A stretch of DNA of 64,000 nt. Source: Hymenolepis diminuta (Eukaryota > Platyhelminthes > Cestoda > Cyclophyllidea > Hymenolepididae). Shown here piece by piece: positions 11,371-22,781 of this stretch. The stretch spans positions 52,956 through 116,955 of the forward strand of contig CAADRB010000130.1 in NCBI GenBank assembly GCA_900708905.1, written 5' to 3'. The number at the start of each line of letters is the position of its first letter. Positions within the stretch are counted from its first letter, which is position 1. Both the position numbers and the translations under genes were made by a program. The notes beneath the pieces were generated by a model. The model did no database searches, was not told where the DNA came from, and saw nothing but the letters and a program-made list of their open reading frames with translations.

Positions 11371-11631
11371 TAGGTGCCTCTAAATCTGCACATCCAAAGA
11401 GTTGGAATGGAGAGAAAAAGGCGAAATTTGGGCATCACATGGTTGAAAGAACCACAACTGGAAGATGCGCGTGAAAGAGAAAGGATGTTTGCAAGCTCTC
11501 GAATCTATCGACTCTTTGCTAATGGAAGTGAGATGAGAAGTCACTGGCTTGTCGATCACCACATATCCGAAGATGATTTAGCACCTTGTAAAATGTCATG
11601 TCCAGTAGGTGGACGCCACAATATTTGTTGA
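11371..11631 (+). CDS. G-family exon G4
   Basis: After an acceptor (cttaccaacag) the frame stays open to TGA at 11631. The core LEDARERERMFASSRIYRLF...NGSEMRSHW...SEDDLAPCKM is conserved with the copy at 40.9-41.2 kb, where it runs about 24 codons further at the 3' end (HRNHAKPTTQIF). Conservation of residues over bases suggests past coding selection. It lies about 40-50 bp after G3. No known domain is recognised. Confidence 0.4.
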
Positions 11632-12235
11632 AAGAGGGAATGGCACCGAAATCATTTAAAACCTACCACACAGATTTTTTTAGGCAGAGCAGGAAGAGGT
11701 GAATAGCTTCCCTTTGAAATAGCAGTTGACCCGATAATTCCGGAGCTGAGATGAAGGGCAGCTGAATATTCTATACAATTTCAATGTTGAAGTGCATCTT
11801 GCTGAGAGTTCTTGAGACATGTCATGCATTTTCAATGAAGACATTTGATTCAAATCGTTTCGAATGGCCTTGAAATATTTAATGTGGGATTGATAAGACA
11901 CAGTCTACTTCAAAATGAATTCCCTTCAACGTGATTGACTGCTTACAACAGAGAAGTATGAGCCACGGGTTACACCCTTCTGTAAATGCGTTGTTTTGGC
12001 TATAAAGCTTTGCCAGTCAGTGCGGAAGACTAATTTTCTAGAATGAAAATGTTTTGACACTTAAAAGTTGCTTCCCACAATTGAAAATAATTTTTCCGCG
12101 GGTAAAAGTTACTAAAGGTAACACAAGGACCTCAACGCTTCTCTACTTTCTACTACTAAAATACGGAACTACACAGATAAAATAGCAGTAAACTGCCTAT
12201 TCGCTTTTCCTCCCTGTGAACTGCATAGAAAAACG
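11632..12235. other. Intergenic, repeat fragments
   Basis: 11735-11995 resembles 58540-58810 ('cgtgattgactgc', 'gagaagtatgagccac', 'taaatgcgttgtttt'). The rest holds no convincing frame. Confidence 0.4.
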
Positions 12236-12239
12236 CAAT

Positions 12240-12500
12240 CTTAAGTGACAGAGCCATATCATTTTTCCTTTCCTTATTGACTACTTATTGACTTTATCCA
12301 GCTTTCCACATCCACTTCGATCCGAATTTCATGCACTCCACGTTAACCGAATTTTCCTCGTCGTACATCGCATCCACATTGAGTCGTATTCTGTCACTTG
12401 GACAGGATTTCTGTTGGCTGGATACAAAGCTGCCGCTTTCTCCTCTACAGAAGCAAGCATAAACCTGAATCCGCCAAGGTTAAAGGGGTAGCACCGTTGT
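12240..12500. repeat. Repeat I, copy 1
   Basis: Corresponds to inverted copies at 21920-22190 and 29985-30245. Shared marks are the 'ctggatacaaagctgccgct' stretch and the Arg/His-rich frame on one strand. The copies have different stops, so no gene is called. Confidence 0.45.
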
Positions 12501-13165
12501 TGTCCCTTTTAGAAGATTTCAAAATGGAAGACAAGAGTGACATGAGGTACGAATGAGTTGATTAAATCAACGATCTTGTCAATGGTAGGCGTTCACAATT
12601 GAATACTCCTCTTACCTGAAATAAAACACTCATCGCCAGCTGGTTGAATCATAAATGTTTATAATGAAGGCCTTACAATTTATGAAATATTAAAAAAGTC
12701 ATTAAGAAGCATTTGAAGAAGTCCTTGGTAGGAGTAAGTGCTGGAAATAAGAAGGACTGTAATTCAAGTCAATTGCTGGCTCAAATTAAAGTCGGTTCAG
12801 ACCTACTCTTTCCATTCGTCATTATGCCTCCAAAAATTGTGTTTCATTAATTTGTCGTTTTCATGGCTCGCCTCGACGCGGAAAGCGTCATGAATGAAGT
12901 CAATTTCACTTGTCTGTGGGAGGTATAAATGGCCAATGATGATCAGAAATTGACTCTGAAAAATGTGATTCCTCCAAAGCAGTATACATTAATTCCTGAT
13001 CCAGAAGAGCATCAGATCTGTGATTGTTGAAAAAAGCGGTTCTTCATTTGAATTTCGAATTTGGCTGTCTGATAGGAAAAGAGAAAAATTATGTTTCTAC
13101 TGGGAAAGCATTTAATATTTAATAAGGTGAAATTAAGTAAATATTGGCTCTTTCTAAAAGAGATT
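12501..13165. repeat. Repeat H with unique flanks
   Basis: 12780-12930 ('tgtgtttcattaatttgtc', 'ggaggtataaatggcc') recurs at 46600-46745. The remainder shows no exon with supporting splice sites. Confidence 0.4.
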
Positions 13166-13169
13166 TTCC

Positions 13170-13620
13170 GATTACCGCACCGGCAAATTAAAGAAACTCA
13201 GGAGAATTTGCACAGGCCAAAGCGCTGAAATAGCAACGCCGTGGCAGGTTGAAACACAGAAATTTCTATTCCAATTACTGCAAAATGTAATTGATTCCTT
13301 TCGTCTATTTCTGTTCTTCAGATGAATGAACTCTCGACGAAGGGGTGAACAGGACTCACAAGTAATGAGTAACATAAAACGGAGGAGGAACATTAATATG
13401 CTCAAACTATTCATTCCTTCTCCACTCCACACCTCCTCTCACTCCCAAATTATCGACTAAATGGTCCAAGCGCCTTCGAAATTCTTCTCCCACCTCCTAC
13501 ATCCTACATCGGATTTTTTCCTTGGAACTTCCTATTTCTCAACTATCAACGTGCATGCTTTCTCTTCGTGAGCCATCAACGACCTCTCCGAGAACGGTTT
13601 GTCTAAACGAGTCTGGTAAA
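13170..13620. repeat. Repeat A, copy 2
   Basis: Same block as at 1560-2165, with the minus frame 13172-13432 interrupted at different places. Confidence 0.55.
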
Positions 13621-13759
13621 ATTTTGCGCACTGAGGTAATGAAAAGTAGATTCACATTAAAGGCAGCGTAACAACTTCTGCGATCTAAATCTTTTCTGAT
13701 TTACATTAAATGAAAGATATTTTCTTTGCTTTGTGTACATAGAGTAGGAAAGTATTGTA

Positions 13760-14420
13760 ATTTAACATTTTCAGGATTTTCATGAACTTTAAGATTCGTC
13801 GCCGGCCCGTTCAAAAATTGTGGATGAAAACGGAAACCTGGAACTCACGACATACCTCTTTTTTCGTCATGGAAATCGCTCCTATTTCTTCCCAATCACC
13901 TAATCTCGAGCTGAACCTAATCAAAATGCCAAATTCAAATCTACTTAAATAAAATAAGTAAACAACTGATATCACTAACATAAAATTCACAAACTAATTC
14001 GGGAGCGGCGATTGAATGTTTCATGGAATTTCGTGATAATTGATCAGTCGAGAACTTTTCTTTTTCAAATAGTAATTCCAAGACGATTTGCATATTATAT
14101 TTGTTGATGGAAAATAGATACCTGCAGCTTCAGTTTTATTTTGGACAATTAAAGTGTGAAGTGTGAATATGGCCATCTGGACAAAAACAAAATTTAGGAG
14201 CTCTGCTTCTCATCTTATGGAAAACTTCTCTTATTGAAACAATTGACATATATGCCCTTCATATTATTTACCTTTCCAAGAGTAGTTAATGACGTCTCTC
14301 GCATTATTCTTACATTTCCTGTTGCTACTGCACACTTGCATTAAGCGATTCTCAGGATGCGAATTTGGAGAATGCTAATTAGCTGGATGAACTCGATAAG
14401 TAATTGGTTGGGTTTATGGC
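13760..14420. repeat. Repeat J, copy 1
   Basis: The segment with 'acaactgatatcactaac', 'aaattcacaaactaattcgg' and 'taggagctctgcttctcat' recurs at 18110-18790 and 60810-61440. Two of the copies follow E0/E1 of minus-strand Kelch copies (E and S), so repeat J is probably the ancestral upstream flank of the family. Confidence 0.6.
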
Positions 14421-14499
14421 AAGGGAATCGTTTAGTATCGAAATTCCAAAAAGTTTACCTTCCCCAGAATTTAATGCATCTATCATATGTCCTGGATAA

Positions 14500-15110
14500 G
14501 TAGATGTCACTTCTGGACTAGAAGTGGTTACCATGATGCGATGATGGAGTCTTGTTTGGGATTTCTTCATTCACTTTCGGCGTTGAAATTTACCCAATGC
14601 ATGATTAAACCCCTTTTCCACTTCTAATATACAATACCCATTTTCTTCAAGCTGAAAGCGCCAAAAGTTCTTCTCACACCTCTAACAGTCCAGACTTTAT
14701 TCTTTCTTTCATCCTACTTTTTCACTGCGCTGGATCTCTATAGTTCTCACCCATCTCGTATCCAGTGGCCTTAGTTAACGGAAAGTTGAACTATCCTAAT
14801 GATTACTGATATAATGAATGACAGTTCTTTGCCCATCAAATTCTTCTTCATTTTTTATATTTAAGATCAAATTCCCTTTTCGCGCCGCTACAATGAGAGG
14901 GACATTCTTTGGTCCAATTCCACGTATATTTAAACTGACCAGCTTCAATTAACAGACCTTTGATACCGGCACCGAACTCCAATGTCCATCCCTTTCCATT
15001 TTAAGAAAAGCAGGATTTTCAACAATTATGACTCATATTTGGTGATTAATTATCTCAGTTATTGTTTGTCTGCATTGACAATTTTGGTGCTGCAATTAAT
15101 TCATATTTTA
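14500..15110. repeat. Repeat A plus A2, copy 3
   Basis: Repeat A (from 'gtggttaccatgatgcg') is followed by A2, as at 1.6-2.5 kb. The similarity stops at about 15110, where the LTR-like insertion begins. Confidence 0.55.
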
Positions 15111-15520
15111 GGATACGAGGTATAGGTCGCCGCCATTAATGGCGACGAAACCGAAACCAAAGACGAACTAACCAATCATATCTCTTTCTTAGTTGCATGC
15201 TATCAATCACAATCTGCGCCATGGGCAGAGCCATTGAGGATCCCCGAGAGGGAGCCAATCAGCGAGGCGTCGTCCTTCAACGAAGAGCAGAAAAGCCTAG
15301 ATTTGTAAACAGGCTATAACACGGCTTGCCGGGGTTGTGACAAGTGCTCTCTCTTGACACGGCCTCCATCCCAACGTCTGTGTGCACGTGTGTCTAGTAA
15401 ATCCTATCTTTGTACTGAGCGCGAGTAGACTGTCTCTCTCCCTTTGAGATTCCCCCTTTTGTCATAATAAATAAGTCCTGCGTCTTGCCCTGACAACTCT
15501 ATTCAAGTTCGACGGGTCTT
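15111..15520. mobile_element. LTR-like insertion
   Basis: About 410 bp interrupt the junction between repeat A2 and Kelch exon E1. Sequence here is richer in G+C and CpG than its surroundings, is not repeated in the window, carries AATAAA at 15466-15471 and ends near 'cgggtcttacaca'. This layout resembles a solitary LTR (U3, poly(A) signal, U5). Exact ends and a target duplication could not be fixed. Confidence 0.35.
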
Positions 15521-15524
15521 ACAC

Positions 15525-17232
15525 ATATCGCATTTCACAAAACAGTCGTCAGTAGACCAAGCGTAGTCCGATGAACAAACTTGAAATTATCAATCCAGAC
15601 GCAATCCCGAATTGCTTTTCACGCCTTCGAGGAATGCGTGTTCGACGGGAACGCCTTAACGTTTTCATTAATGGGAGTCAACAAATTGATGAAAATTTAA
15701 TTTCGCCGTATTAGACTAAGGAAGGTGAGGAGGTGGGTGCACACCTCATCGTGCTTTCAAGTCTCCTTTTCTCTGTTCAGGAAACATTTAAGCGGCAATC
15801 ACATTGTCCATGTCCGATTGTCGAGGTTTCCCCATGAGTGAGCTGATTACGATTGGCCGAACTTTATACTTTGATAGAGTTGTAAATGCTGCCGTGCAAT
15901 ATGCATATGGCGGCATTAAAAATATAACACCAGAAGTCGCCCTCAGATTGTATCTTCTTGCACACAACCTCCTAAATGAAGCCCTCGTGGATGGGTGCAC
16001 GAAGTTTTTGTGTGACAGGTGAGTGGTGAATAGAAGAAGCCGAAAATTTTGGTGTTGTTTGAAGGATAAAATGATTCTTGAAATATTTCCGGATTGAGGA
16101 GACAAACGTGAGTGAAGCCTGGTCAGCAGTGAACGCAACAAAGATTGGAGTGTGTGCACCTCTTGTGGCAATGAACTGGCAGATATTTAGGACGTCTCGA
16201 CTATTCTATGTGACTACGGAGGTAAAAGGCATGATGAGCCTCCTTGGTTGTCCTCGGATGGCATATGAGTCGGCGATACCGAAAGTGAAGGCACTATCAG
16301 AGTGGAGGAATGCGTCTAGAAATGCTGATGTGCGAACAGCTCGCACTACTGCATTCAGAGACATGATCTCAATTTTAGGAATTCAAGCCACACCTGACTT
16401 TACCGTTGGTCTCTCTGTGGGGAGCATGGACATTCCCGAAGAATGGAGGTTTGTTTAAAGGTCTCTATAAACACGTGCATCAGTATCCGCAAACTTTTCA
16501 TTAATCAACTTTATCTCCACAATTACAGAAAAATCATTTGAAATACGGGACTTAACCTTTGATTCGAACTCCAATTTTCAGATTATTACGAACTGCATTT
16601 ACAAGCTAAAATGCATCATCTAACACTGAGACTGTCAGATAATTTTGAATGAATTGTTTATGTACGTGAACTTTACGGATAAGTACACCTAGAATGACAT
16701 CGCTCATTGCGCCTCCGACGATAAAGACGCTGAATTGTGGTAGAGCACAGAGATTCCAGAGAAGTTCATGTGTAATCACCACAGGTCCATAAATGGACCT
16801 GAGTAGTTCGTATTTCCACTTTAGGATAATGGGATTTTAGTGAGGACATTTCATAAAAGTATGTGAACGACATGAGTTCATGTGATGACGCCTCCCTTCC
16901 ATTTTCGCATCTTTCACATATTCGATCAGTTGCAAGGCCATTGTTGGGTTTATTTGGAGAAGCGTGCGAAAGATATTTTGTCGATTTGTAGGAGGTGGCT
17001 CGCAGAGGCACGAAAAACGGCGAAGAAACAACCAATCGCTTTCTCATCGATGCCTCCTTCTTCCACTAAATCGAAAGGACAATCCACTGAATATGGTGAT
17101 TTTCGTTTCAGTTTGTTTAACTTTTGTATAAAACAGTAAATATTTTATCTTTCTCTTTTTATGTTAAGAAGTCAAGAAAGGCTTGCAATATTTGGGTATG
17201 AGGCAAACATCTTTGAGATGTTGCATTTCAAG
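15525..17232 (+). pseudogene. BTB-BACK-Kelch gene copy D
   Basis: Pieces: 3' part of E1 (about 15525-15672), E2 15721-15825, E3 15878-16018, E4 16092-16448, E5 (to 17090), truncated E6 17169-17232. E3 (VVNAAVQYAYGGIKN; LYLLAHNLLNEALVDGCTKF) and E4 (EAWSAVNATK; MMSLLGCPRM; DMISILGIQATPD; DIPEEWR) are open and give the second half of BTB plus BACK. Defects: CAG to TAG in E1, E1 donor gt to gg, a one-base insertion in E2 near 15760, E4 acceptor ag to cg, a 12-base in-frame loss in E4, E5 donor gt to at, and a large out-of-frame deletion in E6. No E7-E10 follow. Confidence 0.75.
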
Positions 17233-17690
17233 GTGTGTTACTTGCAATTCTTGAGTTTTATAAAATAAAAGAAGTGCTGAACGCTTTTATTCTCCGATGT
17301 AGACATCTGAAAGGACACCTAAACTCGAGGTGAATGCTTCAATGAGAAGCAAGATACGCAGAGAATTGGCTTTCTCTCACAGGAATCACAAAAGGTAGTC
17401 ACTCTCCTTGCTTTTCGTCTTGCATTTGAAGTGCCTTCATTGTTACCAATAATTTCATAGCAGGACCTGCAGCGTCATCTTGTTTTAAACTTCGGTTCTT
17501 CAGCTTCAACTAATGCGCGGGCCTCCAACGTCGAAACGCTTTGGTCCAGGAAGCATTTCTTCATTCTTTTTTCCTGTTATGAGTGACATGACAAGACAAT
17601 CTTTGAATTCGGTCATACCCATCGTCTTTTGATGGCTATAAAACTGACTGTAAAGTGATGAGAATTTAATTTTTTACAAATTTGCTTACT
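17233..17690. other. No recognised gene
   Basis: Apart from about 60 bp of E6/E7 intron-like sequence, no frame, repeat partner or splice pair could be supported. Confidence 0.35.
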
Positions 17691-17693
17691 CAT

Positions 17694-18036
17694 ATTAATA
17701 AAAATGTTGCGGCGTTCTCGTCAAACACGCATTCCACGAAAGCGTTTAAAGCAATTCGACTTTGCATCTGGGTTGACAATTTCAAGGCTGTTCATGAGGC
17801 TGCGTTTGGTCTGCTGACGACTATTTTGTGAATTGTGGTATGCAAACTCTCCATTTTTATACTTCGGTTCTGCTTGAAATGCACATAAACTTTGTAAAGT
17901 GATTGGTTTTTGGCGACGAGGCACTGCATCATTCAGTAACTGAGACTTCACTGTCAATCAATAGTTGAAATTGTGGCTTTGTTTATCATGAACTTAATCT
18001 TGAATTCACCTCAAATTCATTCAAATTTGCACTCAT
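17694..18036 (-). pseudogene. Kelch-family 5' exons E0 and E1, copy E
   Basis: Minus strand: E0 18010-18036 (MSANLNEFE) and E1 17694 to about 17939. E1 is well preserved (AVPRRQKPITLQSLCAFQ; LMNSLEIVNPDAK) until CGA to TGA just after GMRV, and its donor has changed from gt to at. Nothing of E2 follows. Confidence 0.65.
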
Positions 18037-18109
18037 TTACTTAGTCAATCTATTTATAGATGGAACAATGCTCACCCCATAAGCAGAATTTATCAAAATA
18101 CAATTAAAT

Positions 18110-18790
18110 TGAAAGCTTTCAGTTTGTTTATATACTTCTAGATTCGTCTCCGGACGATTTACCAATTGAGGATAAAAACTGGCATTTGAAACTCACGATA
18201 TACACCTCGTTTTCGTCATGCCAATCGTTCCTAATTCTCCCCAAGTGTAAATCTGAATCAAATGTAAATGCCATATTCGAATCTACTTATAAATTATATA
18301 AGTAGACAACTGATATCACTAACGTAAAATTCACAAACTAATTCGGGAGGGGCCATTGGATGTTACATGGAATTTCGTGATGATTGTAAACCTTTCTCTT
18401 TCCAACATTATTTTGTTTCCAATAGTAGCTCCAAGACGATTTGCATATTTTATTGAATGATGGGAAATTAATATCTGCGCTTTCAGTTTTATCTTTGGCA
18501 ATTAAAGTGTGAAGTTTGAATATGGCCACCTGGACAAATAAGGAGAAACAAGTTTAGGAGCTCTGCTTCTCATCTTATGGAAGGCTTCTCTTATTGAAAC
18601 AGTTGACATGTACGCCCTTCACACTGTTCACCTTTCCGAGAGTAGTTAATGACGTCTCTCGCATTATTCTTACATTTCCTGTTACCACTGCATACTCGCA
18701 TCAAGCGCTTCTCAGGTTGGGAATTTGGAGAAGGTTAATAATGGTACTAGAGTTGTACCTGGCACACGTCCTGGATCAGTAGCTGATACT
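18110..18790. repeat. Repeat J, copy 2
   Basis: Upstream flank of copy E, aligned with 13760-14420 and 60810-61440 ('taggagctctgcttctcat'). Confidence 0.55.
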
Positions 18791-19101
18791 TCTGGACTAC
18801 TTCAGATATTTGATCGAATGGCCAAATGAATCGACATTCACACTTTAAGTTAACATTTGGGAGATGATTTTAATCGGAAATACAATTTGAGTTATTCTCT
18901 ATTGCCAAAATAAACACTCTTTCACTCAGGAAATATTACAAGCTAGAAGAACGTTGATTCGTCATCTACCTTACTCCATTTCCACTTTTTCCATTTCCTA
19001 AAATTGATGCTTTTTTTGGAAAGAGCAAAGAGGGATACATTCACTAAATTCTGAAATAGATGGAGGGAAGAGAATGTGGGTTTGACTCCCACCCACTCTC
19101 A

Positions 19102-19458
19102 ACCTCAGTCAGTTTCGAGTGGATAATAGAAATGGAATCCACTTCACTCGGTGAGGAATCTTTAGACCTGTTAGAAGAAATGATAATTATTTTCCTCCAC
19201 TCCCAATATTTCTTCTATGATTAAAAATGTAATTTCTTTATTTCCCCACCGATAAAAGACACTTGATAATTATTCGTATTTGTTTAAGCCGATACCGATT
19301 GAGTGCGAGTTTCGTTATACACGCGTGTTGACTATAACGTGCCTCCTTATCTGTCGTGGGTTATTAGCTTCTGTGTTAAGTTGCTATATTACCGAGTTTT
19401 CTAGATTGTTGGCTCTGCGAGATTACTATCCGAACTCCTAGTTGGTTACGTTACAGCA
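19102..19458. mobile_element. Short insertion with target-site-like repeats
   Basis: About 357 bp sit between direct repeats of GACTCCCACYCACTYTCA (19084-19101 and 19459-19476, two mismatches). The related copy at 61.77 kb has a single uninterrupted version, so it is the empty site. The insert contains no frame of note. It could be a short interspersed element or a solitary LTR. Confidence 0.4.
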
Positions 19459-19479
19459 GACTCCCACTCACTTTCACCA

Positions 19480-19735
19480 AAGTGAAGGCGAATTGATACT
19501 TTCTGTGAAAATGAAACAGTAAAATCAGGACACGAAGTGAATTAGCAAAATATTTTAAGAAACATCAAATAAGTTGCCTCATGAAGAAGGAAATAAAATT
19601 CGAGTTTCTCACCCAGCATCGGAAGAGGAGCATAAGAAAATAGCTTTCTTTCAATTTGTCCTTAAATTAAGTTTGATTATTTTTTAATCAAAGAAGAAGC
19701 AAAATTCAAGAAAAAAATTCGGTAACTAACTGATA
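19480..19735. repeat. Repeat E, copy 2
   Basis: Same block as 8231-8476 and 61795-62040. It continues to the end of a minus-strand Kelch subfamily-B exon. Confidence 0.55.
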
Positions 19736-19739
19736 TAAA

Positions 19740-20110
19740 TATTTCATCGTCAATATCTGCCATTGAACCGACACAAGGGAGTTGACAAAGATAGTAACCA
19801 AAGGAGGTCAAGGTGGACCAGTGACCGCTTGCTTCCACGTTCAGCATCTCCATCACGTCAACGCTCTCTTCGCAGCCAACTACGTAGTCTCTCCATTGGA
19901 AATTAAAACAGCAAGAGGATCACCACCGTGTTCTCCACTCATTGAAGAGAAGAGACGCCATTGTCACTTCTCGCCTCCTCCAACTCCTCCATCACCGACA
20001 ACTCCGTAGAGTGGAGATAAACATGGTTTCTTCCAATTCCACCAATGACCAATACGGTGGATTCTGCGATGTTAAGAGTAGTGCACAGCCTTCTCTCTCT
20101 TTTCTTCCCA
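19740..20110 (-). pseudogene. Kelch subfamily-B E8, part of copy F
   Basis: The minus strand reads TVLVIGGIGRNHVYLHSTEL, then in other frames MSGEHGGDPLA and VGCEESVDVMEMLNVEA...HWSTLTSFGYYLCQLPCVGSM. It aligns to E8 but ends in the distinct motif LCQ-x-x-CVGSMAD that defines subfamily B. At least two frameshifts break it. Confidence 0.6.
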
Positions 20111-20208
20111 ACCCTATAAAATTTAATTAATATTTTCAAGGTCAATTGAACGTTTGTATAATCATCCAGTATTATAATAAATTAAGTTATTATCTATATT
20201 TTGAACAG

Positions 20209-20447
20209 TTTTTGGTACGCCTGCTCTTTATTCGATTGAACTGGATGGCGACCCAAAAGTAAGTTCGTTTGAGGCAGTTCCTTATTCTCTCCTTTCAATC
20301 TGATGGATTTTACATCTTTTCTCTTTTTCCTCTCAGCGGCAGCTTGTTAAATGGAGAAAAATGGAAGTTGTTCCGTTCCTGAAATTGATGACGGTTCATT
20401 TAAATGATGGAATCACCGAATTGAACCTAATCATCACTTCTTCATAA
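20209..20447 (+). pseudogene. Kelch exons E9 and E10, part of copy F
   Basis: E9 20209-20258 (FGTPALYSIELDGDPK, donor gtaag) and E10 20343-20447 (LVKWRKMEVV...LMTVHLNDGIT...IITSS, TAA). Both are open, with intact splice sites and the same lengths as their counterparts elsewhere (50 and 105 nt). The preceding E8 is inverted and of another subfamily, so these exons are orphaned. Confidence 0.65.
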
Positions 20448-20531
20448 ACAAAGGCCTTTTATTGGGTGCTGATTTCATGTTAATATATTCCATGAACTTG
20501 AAGTATTTATGAAATAATAGATTCAAACTTG

Positions 20532-20537
20532 AATAAA
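20532..20537 (+). promoter_or_regulatory. Poly(A) signal shared by family 3' ends
   Basis: AATAAA lies 85 nt after the E10 stop. The same spacing and flanks occur on the minus strand at 53939-53944 (copy Q) and 51966-51971 (copy T). Confidence 0.45.
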
Positions 20538-20629
20538 TGTGTCCGGGTGGCAGTTTCAAAAAAGTATCCGTTCTACTTTGCTTTCCTTACCTCAAACTGA
20601 TAAAGAGTCTTGCTAGAGAGGAGCAGTTG

Positions 20630-21900
20630 GTCATTCTTTGCCTTTGATTGGAAAAAGAACACATTTCAGTGCGCATTTGGGGAAATTTTGGAAAGTAAAT
20701 TCCTGGAAATACTTCAAATAGACTCGAGCATTTTAATTAGAGAAAAGTGGGTTTTTGAATGAATTGATGGAAGTGAGAATAGTTGTGGAATCCACGCACG
20801 CTAATTCAATACGCTTGTTTATTTCCGTGGGAATATTTTACAGTTGAAGCAGCATCTCGTCAAGTTTACGATGGGATGTTTAGGTGGATTGACTTCGAGT
20901 AGGTTCAATCTGTATCGAAGAATTCGACAGGCATTTCTTACTATTTAACAATGATTCCTAGATAATTGATCATCATTTTGATTAGGTCTAGCGAGGATTA
21001 TTTGGTGAGATTAGTAAGGAGGGGTTCTTTTGATTCGATAATCATCAATTTGGTTATTAGAGAGGACACGACGCCGTGTATTTTACAAAGATGAGACATA
21101 CGACCACAGACAGTGAGTGATTTAAGAAGATGAAGAACTGATGAGGTGGAAGAGTTGGGCTGAATTAAATAGTGATAAAATTTCCGCTCCAATTTGAAGA
21201 CCGACTGCATGTCGACTTTCGTGGAAGAAAACAAAATGCGCATCAGTAATGAATCTCATCGTCCTTCTGTCGTTGAGTAAACTTATTTCATTCACAAGGG
21301 GACAAAGTTGAAGGTTCATCCCTTTTAATAAATTGAATTAATTTTCAATTTTACGATCTTTTCTTACTTGGTGAAGTGCCGTCAACTGTGAGTTCTACTG
21401 TCACTACTGAAAATATTTCATTAAAGTTCCACGCTTCTTCATTACGCGTTGTCGTGTGCTAGCTTTGCCTTCTTCGGAGTAACTTAACTTGGCGTATCTG
21501 GTAACTGAGGGGTTATCTCAGTTCACCTTAATAGGGCACGCCCTTCCCCTGTCTCTCCTTCCTAAGTGATTCAAACGATACTCTCCAACTAACACACACT
21601 CGAACATTCAGGCTCGACATTTTATCTGCTCATACCCTTCACTCACATCTCTTCTCCTCCACTTCTCTCTCTTAGTCTACTTCGTCCAACACAAACCTTC
21701 GTGCTCTCCCATTGAAACTCTCGTTTGCTCCTGATTGCTGCTACCTTTAGTCCCAGCTTCTGGTTCTGGTTCATTAATTCCTACCATTTACCATTTGAAG
21801 CCGTAAAACCTGCAAAATGGGTGGTATCTCATTCCTTCATAAGGATCATTAGGGTGCCTTATTTTAACATCACTTAGAAGCTTGTTGAGAATAAAATTGC
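20630..21900. repeat. Repeat B, copy 2, with a 65-81 codon double frame
   Basis: 20630-21000 and 21580-21800 match repeat B. 21000-21320 matches 47160-47465 inverted. In that part two minus frames are open in both copies: one with VNEISLLNDRRTMRFITDAH, one with VFKLERKFYHYLIQPNSS. No domain is recognised, and conservation in two frames points to recent DNA duplication rather than selection. Confidence 0.45.
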
Positions 21901-21919
21901 TCTTTCAGGCTTGAAGAAT

Positions 21920-22190
21920 GTCATTCTCAAAGGAGGGGAAGGGAACGCTTATAGAGGCATATATATGAAGAGAGGGCGGCAGCTTTGTGACCGGTCAACT
22001 GAAATGAAGTCCAAATGGCAGAGTGCAACTCAAAGTGTAGGCGATGTAAGGCGAAGGAAATTCGATTAAGGTGAAGGCGTGGATGAAACACGGATCGAAG
22101 TGAGGGTGGATAATTGGATGAACACAATATGAGCTTCGTTTGGTTTATCACAAGGAAAAATGATATGACTCTGACATTTGAGATCGTAGT
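21920..22190. repeat. Repeat I, inverted copy
   Basis: Inverted relative to 12240-12500, same orientation as about 29985-30245. Includes 'gatatgactctgacatttgagatc', matched at 30230-30252. Confidence 0.45.
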
Positions 22191-22499
22191 ACTATATTAA
22201 TAGAAGTAGGAGTAAGTTGTGACAGTATATTTTAATAGTATGATGGAAGGGGAAGTACTCATCTCATTGGCAGATTTTGTCAAATTGGTGTCCGAGATAC
22301 AGCAGAGGTTATGATGGGAGAAAGAACAAACTGTCACATCCATTAGAGGGTACGAAAATAGGCAGTTACATATATTTCTGCTGATTCTAGTCCTGTCTAC
22401 TTCCCAAATGGAAAGAATTCTCACTTTTATTTGCAGGCGAAGTTAAAATTTGCAATTGAAAGGACGATGTTTAAGTAGGTACAGACAAGTGCAGCTAGC

Positions 22500-22781
22500 C
22501 TAAGCCAGAGTCCTCTCCTCTGAATTGTCACCAAGATTAAGGTAGGCTGAGCAAGACCAGTGAACAGGCAGAAGGTATTGTCTAGTGATTGTGAGTACAA
22601 TTGACACTACGCTCCACCAATGTCCATCACTGATTGAGTGGGATGCCACTACATGCTCGCCCGCGCTTCCTCGATGCTCCAATCTCCTCGAGATGTAATG
22701 AACCCGGTTAACATTAATCTGATAGACAATCGTCCCTCTTACGTATGTGCGTAAGCTCCCCTCGCCACACTTCAGCCTCAA
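22500..22781 (-). CDS. Possible exon with laminin-G-like signature
   Basis: A minus frame is open for 93 codons. Its middle, RLEHRGSAGEHVVASHSISD followed by GHWWSV, resembles the end of a laminin-G-type fold, where a polar strand precedes S-D-G-x-W-x-x-V. The flanks give weak splice signals. It lies in non-repeated DNA, unlike the Kelch copies. Identification is tentative; it may be chance. Confidence 0.25.
   Translation of the reverse strand: MRLKCGEGSLRTYVRGTIVYQINVNRVHYISRRLEHRGSAGEHVVASHSISDGHWWSVVSIVLTITRQYLLPVHWSCSAYLNLGDNSEERTLA

Noticed and set aside
15804..16022. 72-codon frame starting inside the BTB region
   Set aside because: Its first part translates the 52-bp intron between E2 and E3; only the E3 part is real coding sequence.
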